From NCBI GenBank assembly GCA_963730995.1, contig CAVSUB010000009.1:124001-188000 (forward strand): 64,000 nt of DNA, read 5' to 3'. Positions 17,068-26,488 of this stretch are shown piece by piece; position 1 is the first letter of the stretch; the number at the start of each line of letters is the position of its first letter. This DNA is from CAVSUB01 sp963730995. Lineage in GTDB: Bacteria; Acidobacteriota; Vicinamibacteria; Vicinamibacterales; 2-12-FULL-66-21. The translations under genes and the position numbers were made by a program. The notes under the pieces are model-generated. The model was given only the letters and a program-made list of their open reading frames with translations. It searched no databases and was not told the DNA's origin.

Positions 17068-18976
17068 ATGACGAGACCGAAACACCCACCTGTTCGCACG
17101 CTTCCGGACCGACCCGATCTCGCTCAGCTCAAGCGCCAGGCGAAAGAGCTCCTGAAGGCCTTTGTCGCTGACGACGCGGCTGCGGTTGCCGAGGTGAACG
17201 CCCACTATCAGCGGGCCGACGCGGCACGCTTCGCGCTGCACGACGCTCAGCTCGTCGTGGCGCGATCGTTTGGGTATTCGAGCTGGCCCAGGCTCAAGGT
17301 GTACGTGGACGGCGTCACCGTCAGCCGGCTGATTGACGCCGTTCGCGCTGGAGATCTCGAGACGGTGCGCCTCATGATCGACGCCCGCCCTGAGCTTGTG
17401 AACCTGGATGCCGCGGCGAACGACGAGCACCGGGCGCTCCATCATGCCGTGCTGCGAAGACAACCGGAGATGGTGCGCCTTCTGATGCAGCACGGTGCCG
17501 ATCCACGAAAGGGCATCTATCCGCACCGCGACGCAACAAGCGCGCTGACGCTTGCCACCGAGCGCGGCTATGCGGACATCGTTGCCATTATCCGGGAAGA
17601 AGAGGGCCGTCGTGCATCGTCACCATTCGCCGCGATCGCAGAGCATGAGTCGGTCGAGCTTTGTGCTGCATTCGAACGCGGCGACGAGGCAGCGATGATC
17701 GCGGCTCTCGAGGGGCATCCTGCGCTCATCCACACGTCCGATCCGGATGGCCGGACCGCGCTCCACTGGGCGGCCGCAGGCCTCTGGGAGCGTCTGACCG
17801 CGTGGCTGCTCGGTCACGACGCAGACCCGAACGCGCGGACCACTACTGGCGAGACACCGTTGGATGTGGTTGGGGACGAGCGAGACGCGAGCTCTGTTGA
17901 GGCGATCCGTCTTGCTACGAGAGTCGCGGAGATGCTCCTCGGCCGCGGCGCGGAACATACGGCACGGTGGGCGATCAGCACCGGCGACGTCAGCTGGCTC
18001 AAGGCGCGCCACGCAGAAGGCGCGCTCGCCAACCAGCCTCGTCTGGTCAGTCATGCGGTGAGCTCGGGCCGCCCGGAGATCCTCGGCTTGTTGCTGGAGC
18101 TCGGGCTCGACCCTGACGAATCCGGGAGAGTCGCGGGCCTCGAAGAAGCCGTCCCGACCTGGGGCGAGCCTCTGCGCGAGTGCGCCAGAGCCGGTAGATT
18201 CGCCATGGCGGAGATCCTCCTCGAGCATGGCGCGAATCCCAACACGAACGTCTATGCGGCGAGCTCGGCTCTGTCGTTGGCGTACTCTCGGCAGGACGAC
18301 GCGATGATCGGACTGCTCGAGCGGCACGGTGGCAAACTGACGCCCATATTCGTGGGCGACCTCGGGCTCGTCTCGAGGGCCGCGGCGATGTTGGCGGACG
18401 ATGCGGCCGGCCTGTACGCCTCAAGGATTGACCGGGCCGGACTCCAGCGTGGCGCAGGATCTCTTGTGGAGCGGCATTGGATGTCCGTCGCCGGAGATCG
18501 TGCGCATGGCCCTCGGACGGATTGACTGGCAACGAGACGATTTGCGCTGGCACGGGATCCTCGAAAATGCGCTCTATCTGCGGCCTCAAACCGATCGCGC
18601 GGCGCACATGGAGGCCTTTCGTCTGGCGCTGGATCGTTCCGATCCGAACGTCCCGAGCAAATGGGGCGCGACCCTGCTGCACCACCTCGCCGCGTCGCGC
18701 GGTGGTTTGACTGCCGCCGATCGAGTGGCTTTTGCGTCGATCGTGCTCGACGCGGGAGCGCGTCTGGACGTGCGCGACGGCCTGCTGAAGAGCACGCCGC
18801 TCGGTTGGGCATGTCGCTGGGGTCGGCTCGAGCTGGTCAGGCTGTTCATGGACCGGGGCGGCACGGCGGTCGAAGCCGATGCCGAATCGTGGGCCACGCC
18901 GAGAGCCTGGGCGGAAAAGATGAAACGGCGTGATGTTCTCGAGGAATTGCGGAAGCGCGAGTCCCGCCCGTTGTGA
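17068..18976 (+). CDS. Ankyrin-repeat protein, one frameshift
   Basis: A protein of about 635 residues starting MTRPKHPPVRTLPDRPDLAQ after GGGAAAGGAG. The N-terminal stretch (LKRQAKELLKAF, FALHDAQLVVARSFGYSSWP) is a known lead-in to ankyrin arrays. Ankyrin motifs follow: EHRALHHAVLRRQPEMVRLL, DGRTALHWAAAGLWERLTAW, DPNARTTTGETPLDVVGDE and, at the end, LLKSTPLGWACRWGRLELVR. The frame breaks around 18430-18460: the upstream frame ends at 18525 as a nonsense tail, while the downstream frame (VRMALGRIDWQRDDLRWHG onward) continues to 18976. A single-base error is likely. Ankyrins mediate protein binding; the partner is unknown and no signal peptide is seen. Confidence 0.8.
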
Positions 18977-19158
18977 ACGAATTTAGGGCCCCGACGTACG
19001 GCATCTAGCACATGCTGGCCGTCCTGCTCGATTGTCGCCACTCGAGACGCATTGCCAGCTCGCCTGGAAGGGTCTGACAGTCTTCTCCACCTGTCCTACT
19101 GATGACGATTCGCACAGCGCGCGACGTCTCGCAGGACGACTCGGCGCTACAATCCCAC

Positions 19159-20049
19159 ATGCAATTCCTCATTACAGGTGCGTCCACCGGCATCGGCGAG
19201 GGCTGTGCGCGATGGCTCGACGCGCGGGGCCATCATGTCTTCGCAGGCGTGAGACGCGAGGAGGACGGCGCGCGTTTGAAGGCCGGCAGCTCCGATCGGT
19301 TGACGCCCGTCATGATTGACGTGGCGGACGAAGGGAGCATCCGTGCATCGGTGGGCCGCGTTAGCTCGATTCTCGAGGGCAGCGGCGGCGATGCGGGCCT
19401 CGATGGCCTTGTCAACAACGCAGGCATCGGCGTGGCCGGTCCACTCGAGTATGTCCCGCTCGACGCGCTGCGTCGTCAACTCGAGGTCAACGTCACCGGG
19501 CAGATTGCCGTGACCCAGGCGTTCCTGCCATTCCTGCGGCGCGCACGCGGCCGCATCGTCTTCATCGGATCGATCGGCGGCCGTTTTGCGACTCCGTTTC
19601 TTGCTCCATACTGCGCCTCGAAGTTCGCGCTCGAGGCCATCGTTGACTGTCTGAGGGTCGAGCTTCAGCCCTGGGGGATCCACGTGGCCATCCTCGAGCC
19701 CGGGAGCATCGCCACGCCGATCTGGTCCAAGCCAGGCGACGGGGGAGTCGCGGCGGATCCCTCGCGCACCGTTGTCATGAACCGCGACTACGGTCAGGCA
19801 GTTGCCGCCTTCCGTACCGCTGCCGCCGCCGCAGAGCGGCGAGGCCTGTCCACCGACGTGACGTCCGCGGTCATCGAGCACGCGCTCACCGCACGATCGC
19901 CGAAGACCCGGTACATCGTGGGGACGGACGCGAAGCTCCGCGTGGCGCTTCGGTACGTGATCTCGGATCGCATGTGCGATCGCCTCCTCACGCGCGTCCT
20001 CAAACTCCCGGGCCGAGGTGCGCGGCTGACGTCCGACAATCCGAAGTGA
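19159..20049 (+). CDS. Short-chain dehydrogenase/reductase
   Basis: A 296-residue Rossmann enzyme. The nucleotide-binding motif TGASTGIG lies at residues 6-13, NNAG near 85, catalytic Ser in FIGSIGG, and the YxxxK motif as YCASK near 155. LEPGSIATPIWSK follows, as in classical SDRs. The ATG at 19159 places the first beta-strand at the N-terminus (MQFLITGAS); the frame extends to 19102. The C-terminal 70 residues are typical of SDRs acting on retinol- or steroid-like substrates, but the substrate cannot be read from sequence. Confidence 0.9.
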   Translation: MQFLITGASTGIGEGCARWLDARGHHVFAGVRREEDGARLKAGSSDRLTPVMIDVADEGSIRASVGRVSSILEGSGGDAGLDGLVNNAGIGVAGPLEYVPLDALRRQLEVNVTGQIAVTQAFLPFLRRARGRIVFIGSIGGRFATPFLAPYCASKFALEAIVDCLRVELQPWGIHVAILEPGSIATPIWSKPGDGGVAADPSRTVVMNRDYGQAVAAFRTAAAAAERRGLSTDVTSAVIEHALTARSPKTRYIVGTDAKLRVALRYVISDRMCDRLLTRVLKLPGRGARLTSDNPK

Positions 20050-20140
20050 TGAAGCGGCTGCCCTCCGTTCAGGCGCGATCTCGCGATCACCGATCGCCGC
20101 GGAGCGAGGCCAGGGCCTGATATGATTTGCGTGACGCGCG

Positions 20141-20911
20141 ATGCAGTTGGATCTTCCACTCTTCGATCGCCAGAACGGAGCCGACGTCGCCGCAGTTGCG
20201 GCGCCGCCATTGGCGCCAGGCGTCACCGCAACGGCCATCGATCCATCGCCGACCCAGGACCGGATCGACTTCGTGCGCACTCCGCGTGCCCGCCGGTACA
20301 TCCTTCGGATCCGTCCCGACGGCTCGCTGCGGGTAACCGTCCCACGATGGGGGTCCAAGCGAGAGGCCCGCGATTTCGTCGCACGGCAGCGTCGATGGAT
20401 CGAACGCGAGCGCCGGCGCGTGCTGCAGGAGCACGGTGCTCGCGAATGGCAGGACGGCAGCGAGGTCTGGCTGCGCGGCGAGCGAGTCCGGATCGTGATC
20501 ACGCCAGAGGCCGATGGCGTTGCGATCGTCTATGGCGATCGCCGGGTCTCAGCGCAGAACGACGATGACGTCCGGGCGGCCATCGAACTGGACTTGCGGC
20601 AACTGGCGCGACAGGAGCTGGAGCCACGGCTCCGTGAGCTCGCCGCGCAGCACGACCTGATGCCTGGCCGCGTCTCGATCCGGAATCAGCGCTCGCGCTG
20701 GGGCTCCTGTGCGCGGGAGGGGAATATCGCGCTCAATTTCCGTCTGGTGCAGATGCCACCCGCAATCCGCGACTATGTCCTCCTGCACGAGCTGATGCAT
20801 CTGCGGCAGCAGAATCACTCTCGACGCTTCTGGCGGCTCGTCGAGCAGGCCTGCCCGGGATTCAAAGAGGCCGAGCGATGGCTGCGCGTCCAGGGGAAGG
20901 TCCTCTTCTGA
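20141..20911 (+). CDS. YgjP-like (DUF45) metallopeptidase
   Basis: A 256-residue protein. The central block IRPDGSLRVTVPRWGSKREA resembles the DUF45 N-terminal region. The zinc motif HELMHLRQQNHSRRFW near residue 215 gives HExxH plus a third His, with NQRSRWGSCAREGNIALNFR just before it, as in YgjP/WLM peptidases. It overlaps the GNAT gene by 34 bases. Function in this family is poorly defined; proteolysis is inferred. Confidence 0.88.
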   Translation: MQLDLPLFDRQNGADVAAVAAPPLAPGVTATAIDPSPTQDRIDFVRTPRARRYILRIRPDGSLRVTVPRWGSKREARDFVARQRRWIERERRRVLQEHGAREWQDGSEVWLRGERVRIVITPEADGVAIVYGDRRVSAQNDDDVRAAIELDLRQLARQELEPRLRELAAQHDLMPGRVSIRNQRSRWGSCAREGNIALNFRLVQMPPAIRDYVLLHELMHLRQQNHSRRFWRLVEQACPGFKEAERWLRVQGKVLF

Positions 20912-21462
20912 AGCTGGATGGCCATCGGTGCACCCTTCGTCGATGGGCGAAGAGCGATGTCGCCTCGCTCGTACGGCACGCGAACAACCTCAATGTGGCG
21001 AAGCACCTCAGGGATCGATTTCCGCACCCCTACACGCGCACGCACGCGTTCGCTTTCCTGACTCATGCAGCTGCGAGCGACGCGCCAGCCAACTTCGCGA
21101 TTGTCGTCGGCGGGGAAGCGGTCGGTGGCATCGGCTACGTGAGGGGCAGCGACGTCGAGCGCTACTCGGCGGAGGTCGGCTACTGGCTCGGTGAGGAATT
21201 CTGGGGGCGTGGCATCGCGACCGAAGCGCTCCAGATCCTCACACACTATCTCTTCGCGAAAGAGCAGATGCTGCGGCTCTTCGCGCTGCCCCTCGCAGAC
21301 AACGCGGGGTCGATCCGCGTCCTCGAGAAGGTCGGCTACGAACGCGAAGGCCTGCTCCGCGCCAGCTGCGTCAAGTACGGCGAGCGGCGCGACCAGTTGC
21401 TCTATGCGTGCATCAACGCCGATTGGAAGGGGGCCGTCTCCGATCCGGAGGAGTCCTCCTGA
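20878..21462 (+). CDS. GNAT acetyltransferase (RimJ/RimL-like)
   Basis: A 194-residue GNAT protein. Strand and helix blocks typical of RimJ/RimL are present: LRRWAKSDVASLVRHANN, SAEVGYWLGEEFWGRGIATE (acetyl-CoA pyrophosphate loop RGIATEA), LRLFALPLADNAGSIRVLEK and VGYEREGLLRASCVK. It overlaps the end of the upstream peptidase gene by 34 bases, so the two share a transcript. The acceptor (a protein N-terminus or small molecule) is unknown. Confidence 0.9.
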   Translation: MAARPGEGPLLKLDGHRCTLRRWAKSDVASLVRHANNLNVAKHLRDRFPHPYTRTHAFAFLTHAAASDAPANFAIVVGGEAVGGIGYVRGSDVERYSAEVGYWLGEEFWGRGIATEALQILTHYLFAKEQMLRLFALPLADNAGSIRVLEKVGYEREGLLRASCVKYGERRDQLLYACINADWKGAVSDPEESS

Positions 21463-21530
21463 CCGAGGAGTTCGGGCCGGTCCGTCACAGTCGCAGCGTC
21501 GCGCGCGCCCTCACGGTATAGTACTGAGCC

Positions 21531-22124
21531 GTGGAATACCTGATCAAACAGTACGGGCTGCACCAGGGGGCGTTGGAGATCCAATACATCGAGGAGTATT
21601 TTCTCGATTTCCCAAGAAAGAAATCGGCGGCAGAGGTCATCACCCGTCTGGGCGATCGCGATCACCAAATCCTCATGGCGGAGGCTTCCCTCCCGGAAGA
21701 TCCGTCGTCGGTGATGCCGGTATCCTTCAAGGTCGCCCACGAGCTTCGAGCGGCCGAGAGCGATCCGAAGCTCGCGGACCTTGTCGCGCAGCTCGACGAC
21801 TGCGTGGACTTCCATGGTCGGCGGATTCTCTATCAGTGGATAGGTGGAACGCGCAGCGACTGGCGCGGCCAGGGCCATTTCCGCGCGCTGACCGAAGAGC
21901 AGGAAAGTTGGGCCATCGACAACGGCTTCGACGAGATCATCGCGAAGACGAAGAACAAGTTCTACGAGATGCGGAGCACGCTCGCGCAGCTCAATTTCGA
22001 CGTGATCAGGTTCGTGCCGCACCCGTTCGACATCGGCGAATCGAAGGTCTTCCTGAGCAAGCGCCTCGGCCAGCACGTTCTGGACGCGCACCGCAGCCGC
22101 AGGACCGTAACGCGTACCGATTGA
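21531..22124 (+). CDS. GNAT-like acetyltransferase
   Basis: A 197-residue protein with a GTG start. The C-terminal half is GNAT-like: RRILYQWIGGTRSDWRGQGH, FRALTEEQESWAIDNGFDEI and KTKNKFYEMRSTLAQLNFDV form the acetyl-CoA loop, helix and final strand. The N-terminal half (YLIKQYGLHQGALEIQYIEE) is less typical. It continues the co-directional block and is followed after 41 bases by the methyltransferase. No substrate is assigned. Confidence 0.75.
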   Translation: MEYLIKQYGLHQGALEIQYIEEYFLDFPRKKSAAEVITRLGDRDHQILMAEASLPEDPSSVMPVSFKVAHELRAAESDPKLADLVAQLDDCVDFHGRRILYQWIGGTRSDWRGQGHFRALTEEQESWAIDNGFDEIIAKTKNKFYEMRSTLAQLNFDVIRFVPHPFDIGESKVFLSKRLGQHVLDAHRSRRTVTRTD

Positions 22125-22165
22125 TCGGCCGGCGATCGCGCAAACGAGACGCCGGCGTGTGACGG

Positions 22166-22957
22166 ATGCACGATCTCACCTCGGCGACCGATCCGCGGCT
22201 TGCTCCGTACTCGCGCGTCGGCGATGTCGCGTGGCTCCTGTCTCAAGGACTGTTCGTCGCCGAGGGCCGGCTCGTCGTCGAACGGCTGATGGACGCGAAG
22301 CGTTTCACGATCGAATCGATCCTGTTGACGCCGGCGGCCAACCACGCACTGGCCTTCCGGCTCGAGGCCGTTGACGCTGAGGTGCTCGTCTGCAGCCCGG
22401 AGACGATGAAGCAGGTCACGGGCTTCAACTTTCACAGAGGATGCCTTGCACTCGCGCGCAGGCCGCCGATTGCCACGATCGATTGCTGGCTGGAGCGCGA
22501 AGGCGTGCTGCTCGCGCTCGAAGCCGTCGGGAATCCGGACAACGTCGGTGGTCTCTTCAGGACTGCTGCCGCCTTCGGTGCCAGCGGCATCTTCGTCAGC
22601 CCGTCGACCGCCGATCCGCTGTATCGCAAGGCGCTTCGTACCTCGATGGGCGCCGTGCTGCAGCTCCCTTGGTCGATCGCCGAGCCATGGCCTGGCGCGC
22701 TCGGCATGTTTCGCTCGCACGGCTGGCGAGTAGCGGCGCTGACGCCGCACGGCAACGGGATCCCGATCGAGCGGTTCGCCTCTCATCGGCACAGTCGCGT
22801 CGTGCTGCTCGTTGGCGCAGAAGGGGCTGGCCTGACGGATGCGGCGCTCGCCGCCGCTGACGATAGAGTCACGATCCCGATCGCTGCCCCGGTCGACTCG
22901 CTCAACGTCACCGTCGCGGCTGGCATCGCGCTGCATGCGTTGGGGACGGTGATCTGA
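22166..22957 (+). CDS. SpoU/TrmH-family RNA 2'-O-methyltransferase
   Basis: A 263-residue SPOUT-class enzyme. An N-terminal RNA-binding-like region precedes the trefoil-knot domain. The three SpoU motifs are visible: motif 1 NPDNVGGLFRTAAAFG, motif 2 VVLLVGAEGAGLTDAAL, motif 3 VTIPIAAPVDSLNVTVAAGI. It methylates rRNA or tRNA with S-adenosylmethionine; the target nucleotide is unknown. It is followed after 6 bases by the AlkB-like gene, so the two are probably co-transcribed. Confidence 0.93.
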   Translation: MHDLTSATDPRLAPYSRVGDVAWLLSQGLFVAEGRLVVERLMDAKRFTIESILLTPAANHALAFRLEAVDAEVLVCSPETMKQVTGFNFHRGCLALARRPPIATIDCWLEREGVLLALEAVGNPDNVGGLFRTAAAFGASGIFVSPSTADPLYRKALRTSMGAVLQLPWSIAEPWPGALGMFRSHGWRVAALTPHGNGIPIERFASHRHSRVVLLVGAEGAGLTDAALAAADDRVTIPIAAPVDSLNVTVAAGIALHALGTVI

Positions 22958-22963
22958 GGGTCC

Positions 22964-23788
22964 ATGCTCGCCCTTCTTCCAGGTCTGTATCTCTTGCAGA
23001 ACCAGCTGAACGCCGAGACTCAGCGGTTGCTGTGGACCGAGTGTCGCGCACTCGCGGACGGCCCGGTGCCGATGTACACACCGACTGTCCGCGGCGGACG
23101 GCCCATGAGTGTTGGGATGCTGTGTCTGGGCCGCCACTGGAACGCTCAGACGTACAACTACGAGCCTCGACGCTCGGACCACGACGGTCTGGCGGCGCCC
23201 CCGATTCCTCCGGGACTCGCGGCCATCGCGGTAGACGCAGCGTCGCATGCTGGGTACAGGTTCGCACCCGACATCTGCATAGTGAACTTCTACACAGAGG
23301 CGAGCAAGATGGGTGTGCACCAGGACAAGGACGAGAGCCGGGAGACGCTCGAGGCCGGAGTGCCGATCGTTTCGGTGTCGCTGGGCGACACGGCTCGCTT
23401 CGTCATCGGGGGCGTGACGAGAAGGGACCCGACGCGGCCGTTGATGCTCAACTCGGGAGACGTGGTCGTGATGGGCGGGCCGTCGAGGCTGCGCTTCCAC
23501 GGCGTCACGCGCATTCTGCCGGGGACGGCGCCCCACGGCACGGGACCCGGACGCTTCAACCTGACGTTCAGACAGGTACTGAGGGATGTCTGGAGTCTGG
23601 GCCGCGTTCGTCTCGACGCGCGCCCAGGCGGGGTCTGCCCACCTTCGTCACGGCAACAGTGGTCCGCCGTAGCTTTTAGCGAAGGCGGAAGACCCGCCCT
23701 ACATCAACCGCCCGCGTCACTACTCCATACGCAGCGCGATCAACGGATCGACGCGCGAGGCACGTCGTGCCGGGACGTATGCCGCTAG
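22964..23788 (+). CDS. alkB: AlkB-like 2-oxoglutarate/Fe(II) dioxygenase with odd C-terminal tail
   Basis: A 274-residue frame whose first 203 residues match AlkB: DICIVNFYTEASKMGVHQDK carries the H-x-D iron ligands near residue 119, RFHGVTRILPG the second His near 178, and GRFNLTFR the 2-oxoglutarate-binding Arg near 203. E. coli AlkB ends soon after that point (216 aa). Here about 70 more residues follow without similarity and overlap the opposing permease gene by 69 bases. A one-base error just after NLTFRQ would bring a TGA into frame, so the tail is probably not real. It repairs alkylated bases by oxidative demethylation; residues needed for that are present. Confidence 0.88.
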   Translation: MLALLPGLYLLQNQLNAETQRLLWTECRALADGPVPMYTPTVRGGRPMSVGMLCLGRHWNAQTYNYEPRRSDHDGLAAPPIPPGLAAIAVDAASHAGYRFAPDICIVNFYTEASKMGVHQDKDESRETLEAGVPIVSVSLGDTARFVIGGVTRRDPTRPLMLNSGDVVVMGGPSRLRFHGVTRILPGTAPHGTGPGRFNLTFRQVLRDVWSLGRVRLDARPGGVCPPSSRQQWSAVAFSEGGRPALHQPPASLLHTQRDQRIDARGTSCRDVCR

Positions 23789-26434
23789 GATTCCCATCAC
23801 GGACATCACACCCGCCGCGCCGATCAGGACGCCGCCGTCCGTCGCGCTCAGCCCGAAAAGCAGACCCTGCGCAACGCGAGAGGCGACGACCGCGAGCGGG
23901 ATCCCGAGCACGACTCCGGCCGCCGTCCACTCGAGACCCTGGCGGACGGTCCCCCACAGCACGTGGCTGCGCGAAGCACCAAGCGCCATCCGGAGCCCCA
24001 ACTCGCTCGTGCGCTGAACGACGTGATAGGCGATGAGCCCGTACAGACCCAGGCAGGCCAGGCCGACCGCCAGCATCCCGAAGGCCACCAGAAGCATCGC
24101 CACCATTCGTTCCTGGACGAGCGTGCGGCTGACCAGCTCGGTGCCGATCTCGATGCTCTCGATGGACAGTCGCGGATCTTCTGTCTGGATCAGCTGCCGC
24201 AGGGATGGTGCCAGCCCCGCGGGATTCGCCGCGGTCCGCACGACGAAGCGATTGCTCGCCAGAATCCAGGTCGGCCGGATTGCGGGCATCTGGAAGTACG
24301 GAAGATAGAACCGCATCTGCGGCTCGTCTCTCGGGCCGTTCGACTTGACGTCGCGCGTCACCGCGATGATGGTGAGCCCCTGCTGTCCATCACCCTCGCC
24401 CCAGACCAGCGTCTGACCGACTGGGTCCTCTCCCGCGAAGAACCTGCGGGATGCCTCTTCGTTTATGGCGATTACGCCGGACGAACCAGCACCGTCGCTC
24501 TCGTCGAAGTCGCGTCCGGCCACGATCGCCGTTCCGACTGTCGCGAAGTACCGCGGTCCGACGATGTCCCAATGCATTCGGGGGTAACCATCCGGTCCCT
24601 GGGGGAAACCCCTTGGATGCATCAGGTTCGTGCTGCTGTCTCTCCCCATCAGTAGCGCATTTTCAGAGACGCTGGCGCCCGATACGCCCGGCAGGCCGCT
24701 GATTCTCTCGAGCAATTCACGCGTGAGCGCGATGGCTCTCGCGCCGCTGTAGCCTGCCGCCGCCGGATTGACATCGAGAACGAGCAGCCGTTCAGGCACG
24801 AATCCGAGATCGACATCGCGGAGGTTCGACATCGTTCGCAGGAACAGCCCCGCGCCGGTCAGGAGGACCAGCGATACGGCCACCTGCGCAATCACGAGCA
24901 CCGCCCGGAGCCGCTGTCTGACGTCGCCGGCCTGTCGTCTCGAGCCAAGCGTCGCGATGCGAGTGGCTCGCGCCGATTGCCAGGCGGGCGCAAGGCCGAA
25001 CAGGATCGCTGTCGCCAACGAAATCAACCCGACGAAACCCAGAAGGCGCGCGTCGATCGCGACAGGAACAACGAGGCGGGACCCGTCGGAAGAAATCAGT
25101 CGAAGCAGCGCGTCGGTGCCCACCCGCGCGAACGCGACGCCGGCGGCTCCGCCGAGTGCCGCGAGCACCATGCTTTCCGTCAGAAGTTGACGAACGAGCC
25201 GTGGCTGGCTCATCCCGAGCGCGAGGCGCACGTCGATTTCACGCCGTCGTGCCGCGGCCCGTGCGAGCAGGAGGTTTGCGATGTTGGCGCAGGCGATGAG
25301 GAGGACCAGGACGACGGCGCCCATGAGGAGCTGGAGGGGGCGCGCAAATCGCGTTCGGAGGCTCGACAGGCCTCTGGCGGCAGGCTGAAACCTGACAGTC
25401 GCCTCGGCGATGTCGCGCCGTGCGTCCTCCGAAGGATTCGGTCCGAAGATGTCGCCGAGAACGCGGCGAAAGGTCGCAGTGAGCTCCGGCTGTGTGCCGA
25501 GTGTTGGCGTGCCAGGCCGGACGCGCGCGACAATCCGGAGCCAGCCCGTACCAGGGCTCGCGAGCAGATTCCGCCCCGGCACGATCTGGGCCCACATCGT
25601 CAGAGGAATCCACAAGTCGGGCGCGGCGCCGACCTGCTCACCGAAAAAGCCCGGCGGCGCGACGCCAACGATCGTGATCGGCGTGCCACTGATGCGGACG
25701 ACGCGATTGAGAACGGCGGCGTCGCGGCCGAATCGGCGCTGCCAATAGCCATAGCTTGCGACGGCAATCGCGTGTGCACCAGCGGCGCGGTCGTCGTCAG
25801 CCGTGAACGTGCGACCGATGGCGGCCCGCACACCAAGCGTGGAGAAGTATCCGCCTGACACAAGGGACAGATCCGTGCGCTCGCGGACGCCATTTTCGAC
25901 TTCGACGTCGAGGAAAGTCACGCCGCTCGTGGCGAACAGATCGGTGAAGATGTTGGTATGTGCCTGATAGGCCTGGAAGACGGGGTATTGCGAACCGCCC
26001 ACCAGCACCAGAGACTCCGGATCCTTCACCGGGAGGAATCGGAGCATGACCGTGTCGAGCAGGCTGAAGATGGCTGTCGTCGCCCCAATCCCGAGCGCGA
26101 GAGTCGAAACTGCCACGATGGCGAAGCCTGGCGATCTCCGTAGCCCGCGGACGGCGTACCGGACGTCCTGCCAGACGCTCTCGACCGCCGATTCCCACCC
26201 GGCGTCGCGGACGCGATCCTTCACCGCTTCCATGCTGCCAACCTCCAGGCGCGCCGCCCGAGTGGCTTCGCCCCGGAGCATGCCGGCTCGCATCCTTTCC
26301 TCGATGCTTGCCTCGAGAAACTCGCGCAGCTCCGCGTCCAGCTCGTGTTCGACCTGCCGTCGTCGAAAGAGTCCGCGTAGACCGCCGATCAGGTGTGCAA
26401 GGAATACAGCCACAACTCTAGGCAAACTAGACAA
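23720..26434 (-). CDS. ADOP-type FtsX/MacB-like permease with N-terminal cytoplasmic domain
   Basis: A 904-residue ADOP. The N-terminal cytoplasmic region (RRQVEHELDAELREFLEASI) is the standard ADOP extension. It is followed by DVRYAVRGLRRSPGFAIVAV and a first helix, a MacB core, an FtsX block (GAVVLVLLIACANIANLLLA, REIDVRLALGMSQPRLVRQL), a second MacB core and a last FtsX block ending AYVPARRASRVDPLIALRME. Translation is drawn from a TTG, but that codon sits at or upstream of the inferred transcription start, so a downstream GTG (26413) is more likely. The promoter carries a clear inverted repeat. No PadR regulator gene is adjacent. Confidence 0.88.
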   Translation of the reverse strand: MSSLPRVVAVFLAHLIGGLRGLFRRRQVEHELDAELREFLEASIEERMRAGMLRGEATRAARLEVGSMEAVKDRVRDAGWESAVESVWQDVRYAVRGLRRSPGFAIVAVSTLALGIGATTAIFSLLDTVMLRFLPVKDPESLVLVGGSQYPVFQAYQAHTNIFTDLFATSGVTFLDVEVENGVRERTDLSLVSGGYFSTLGVRAAIGRTFTADDDRAAGAHAIAVASYGYWQRRFGRDAAVLNRVVRISGTPITIVGVAPPGFFGEQVGAAPDLWIPLTMWAQIVPGRNLLASPGTGWLRIVARVRPGTPTLGTQPELTATFRRVLGDIFGPNPSEDARRDIAEATVRFQPAARGLSSLRTRFARPLQLLMGAVVLVLLIACANIANLLLARAAARRREIDVRLALGMSQPRLVRQLLTESMVLAALGGAAGVAFARVGTDALLRLISSDGSRLVVPVAIDARLLGFVGLISLATAILFGLAPAWQSARATRIATLGSRRQAGDVRQRLRAVLVIAQVAVSLVLLTGAGLFLRTMSNLRDVDLGFVPERLLVLDVNPAAAGYSGARAIALTRELLERISGLPGVSGASVSENALLMGRDSSTNLMHPRGFPQGPDGYPRMHWDIVGPRYFATVGTAIVAGRDFDESDGAGSSGVIAINEEASRRFFAGEDPVGQTLVWGEGDGQQGLTIIAVTRDVKSNGPRDEPQMRFYLPYFQMPAIRPTWILASNRFVVRTAANPAGLAPSLRQLIQTEDPRLSIESIEIGTELVSRTLVQERMVAMLLVAFGMLAVGLACLGLYGLIAYHVVQRTSELGLRMALGASRSHVLWGTVRQGLEWTAAGVVLGIPLAVVASRVAQGLLFGLSATDGGVLIGAAGVMSVMGILAAYVPARRASRVDPLIALRME

Positions 26435-26464
26435 GCAGCATACGCCGCTTCTCTAGTTTGTCAA
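26423..26464 (-). promoter_or_regulatory. Sigma-70-like promoter with overlapping inverted-repeat operator
   Basis: On the minus strand TTGACA (26464-26459) is followed after 16 bases by TATGCT (26442-26437), placing the transcription start near 26430. A 9-bp perfect inverted repeat, CAAACTAGA (26423-26431) and TCTAGTTTG (26452-26460), overlaps the -35 on one side and the start site on the other. Three CTAG tetramers occur within 40 bases. This is a classic repressor arrangement; ADOP genes are often paired with PadR regulators, so a PadR operator is inferred. Confidence 0.65.
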
Positions 26465-26488
26465 GATGAGTGACCGGTCATCGACGCA

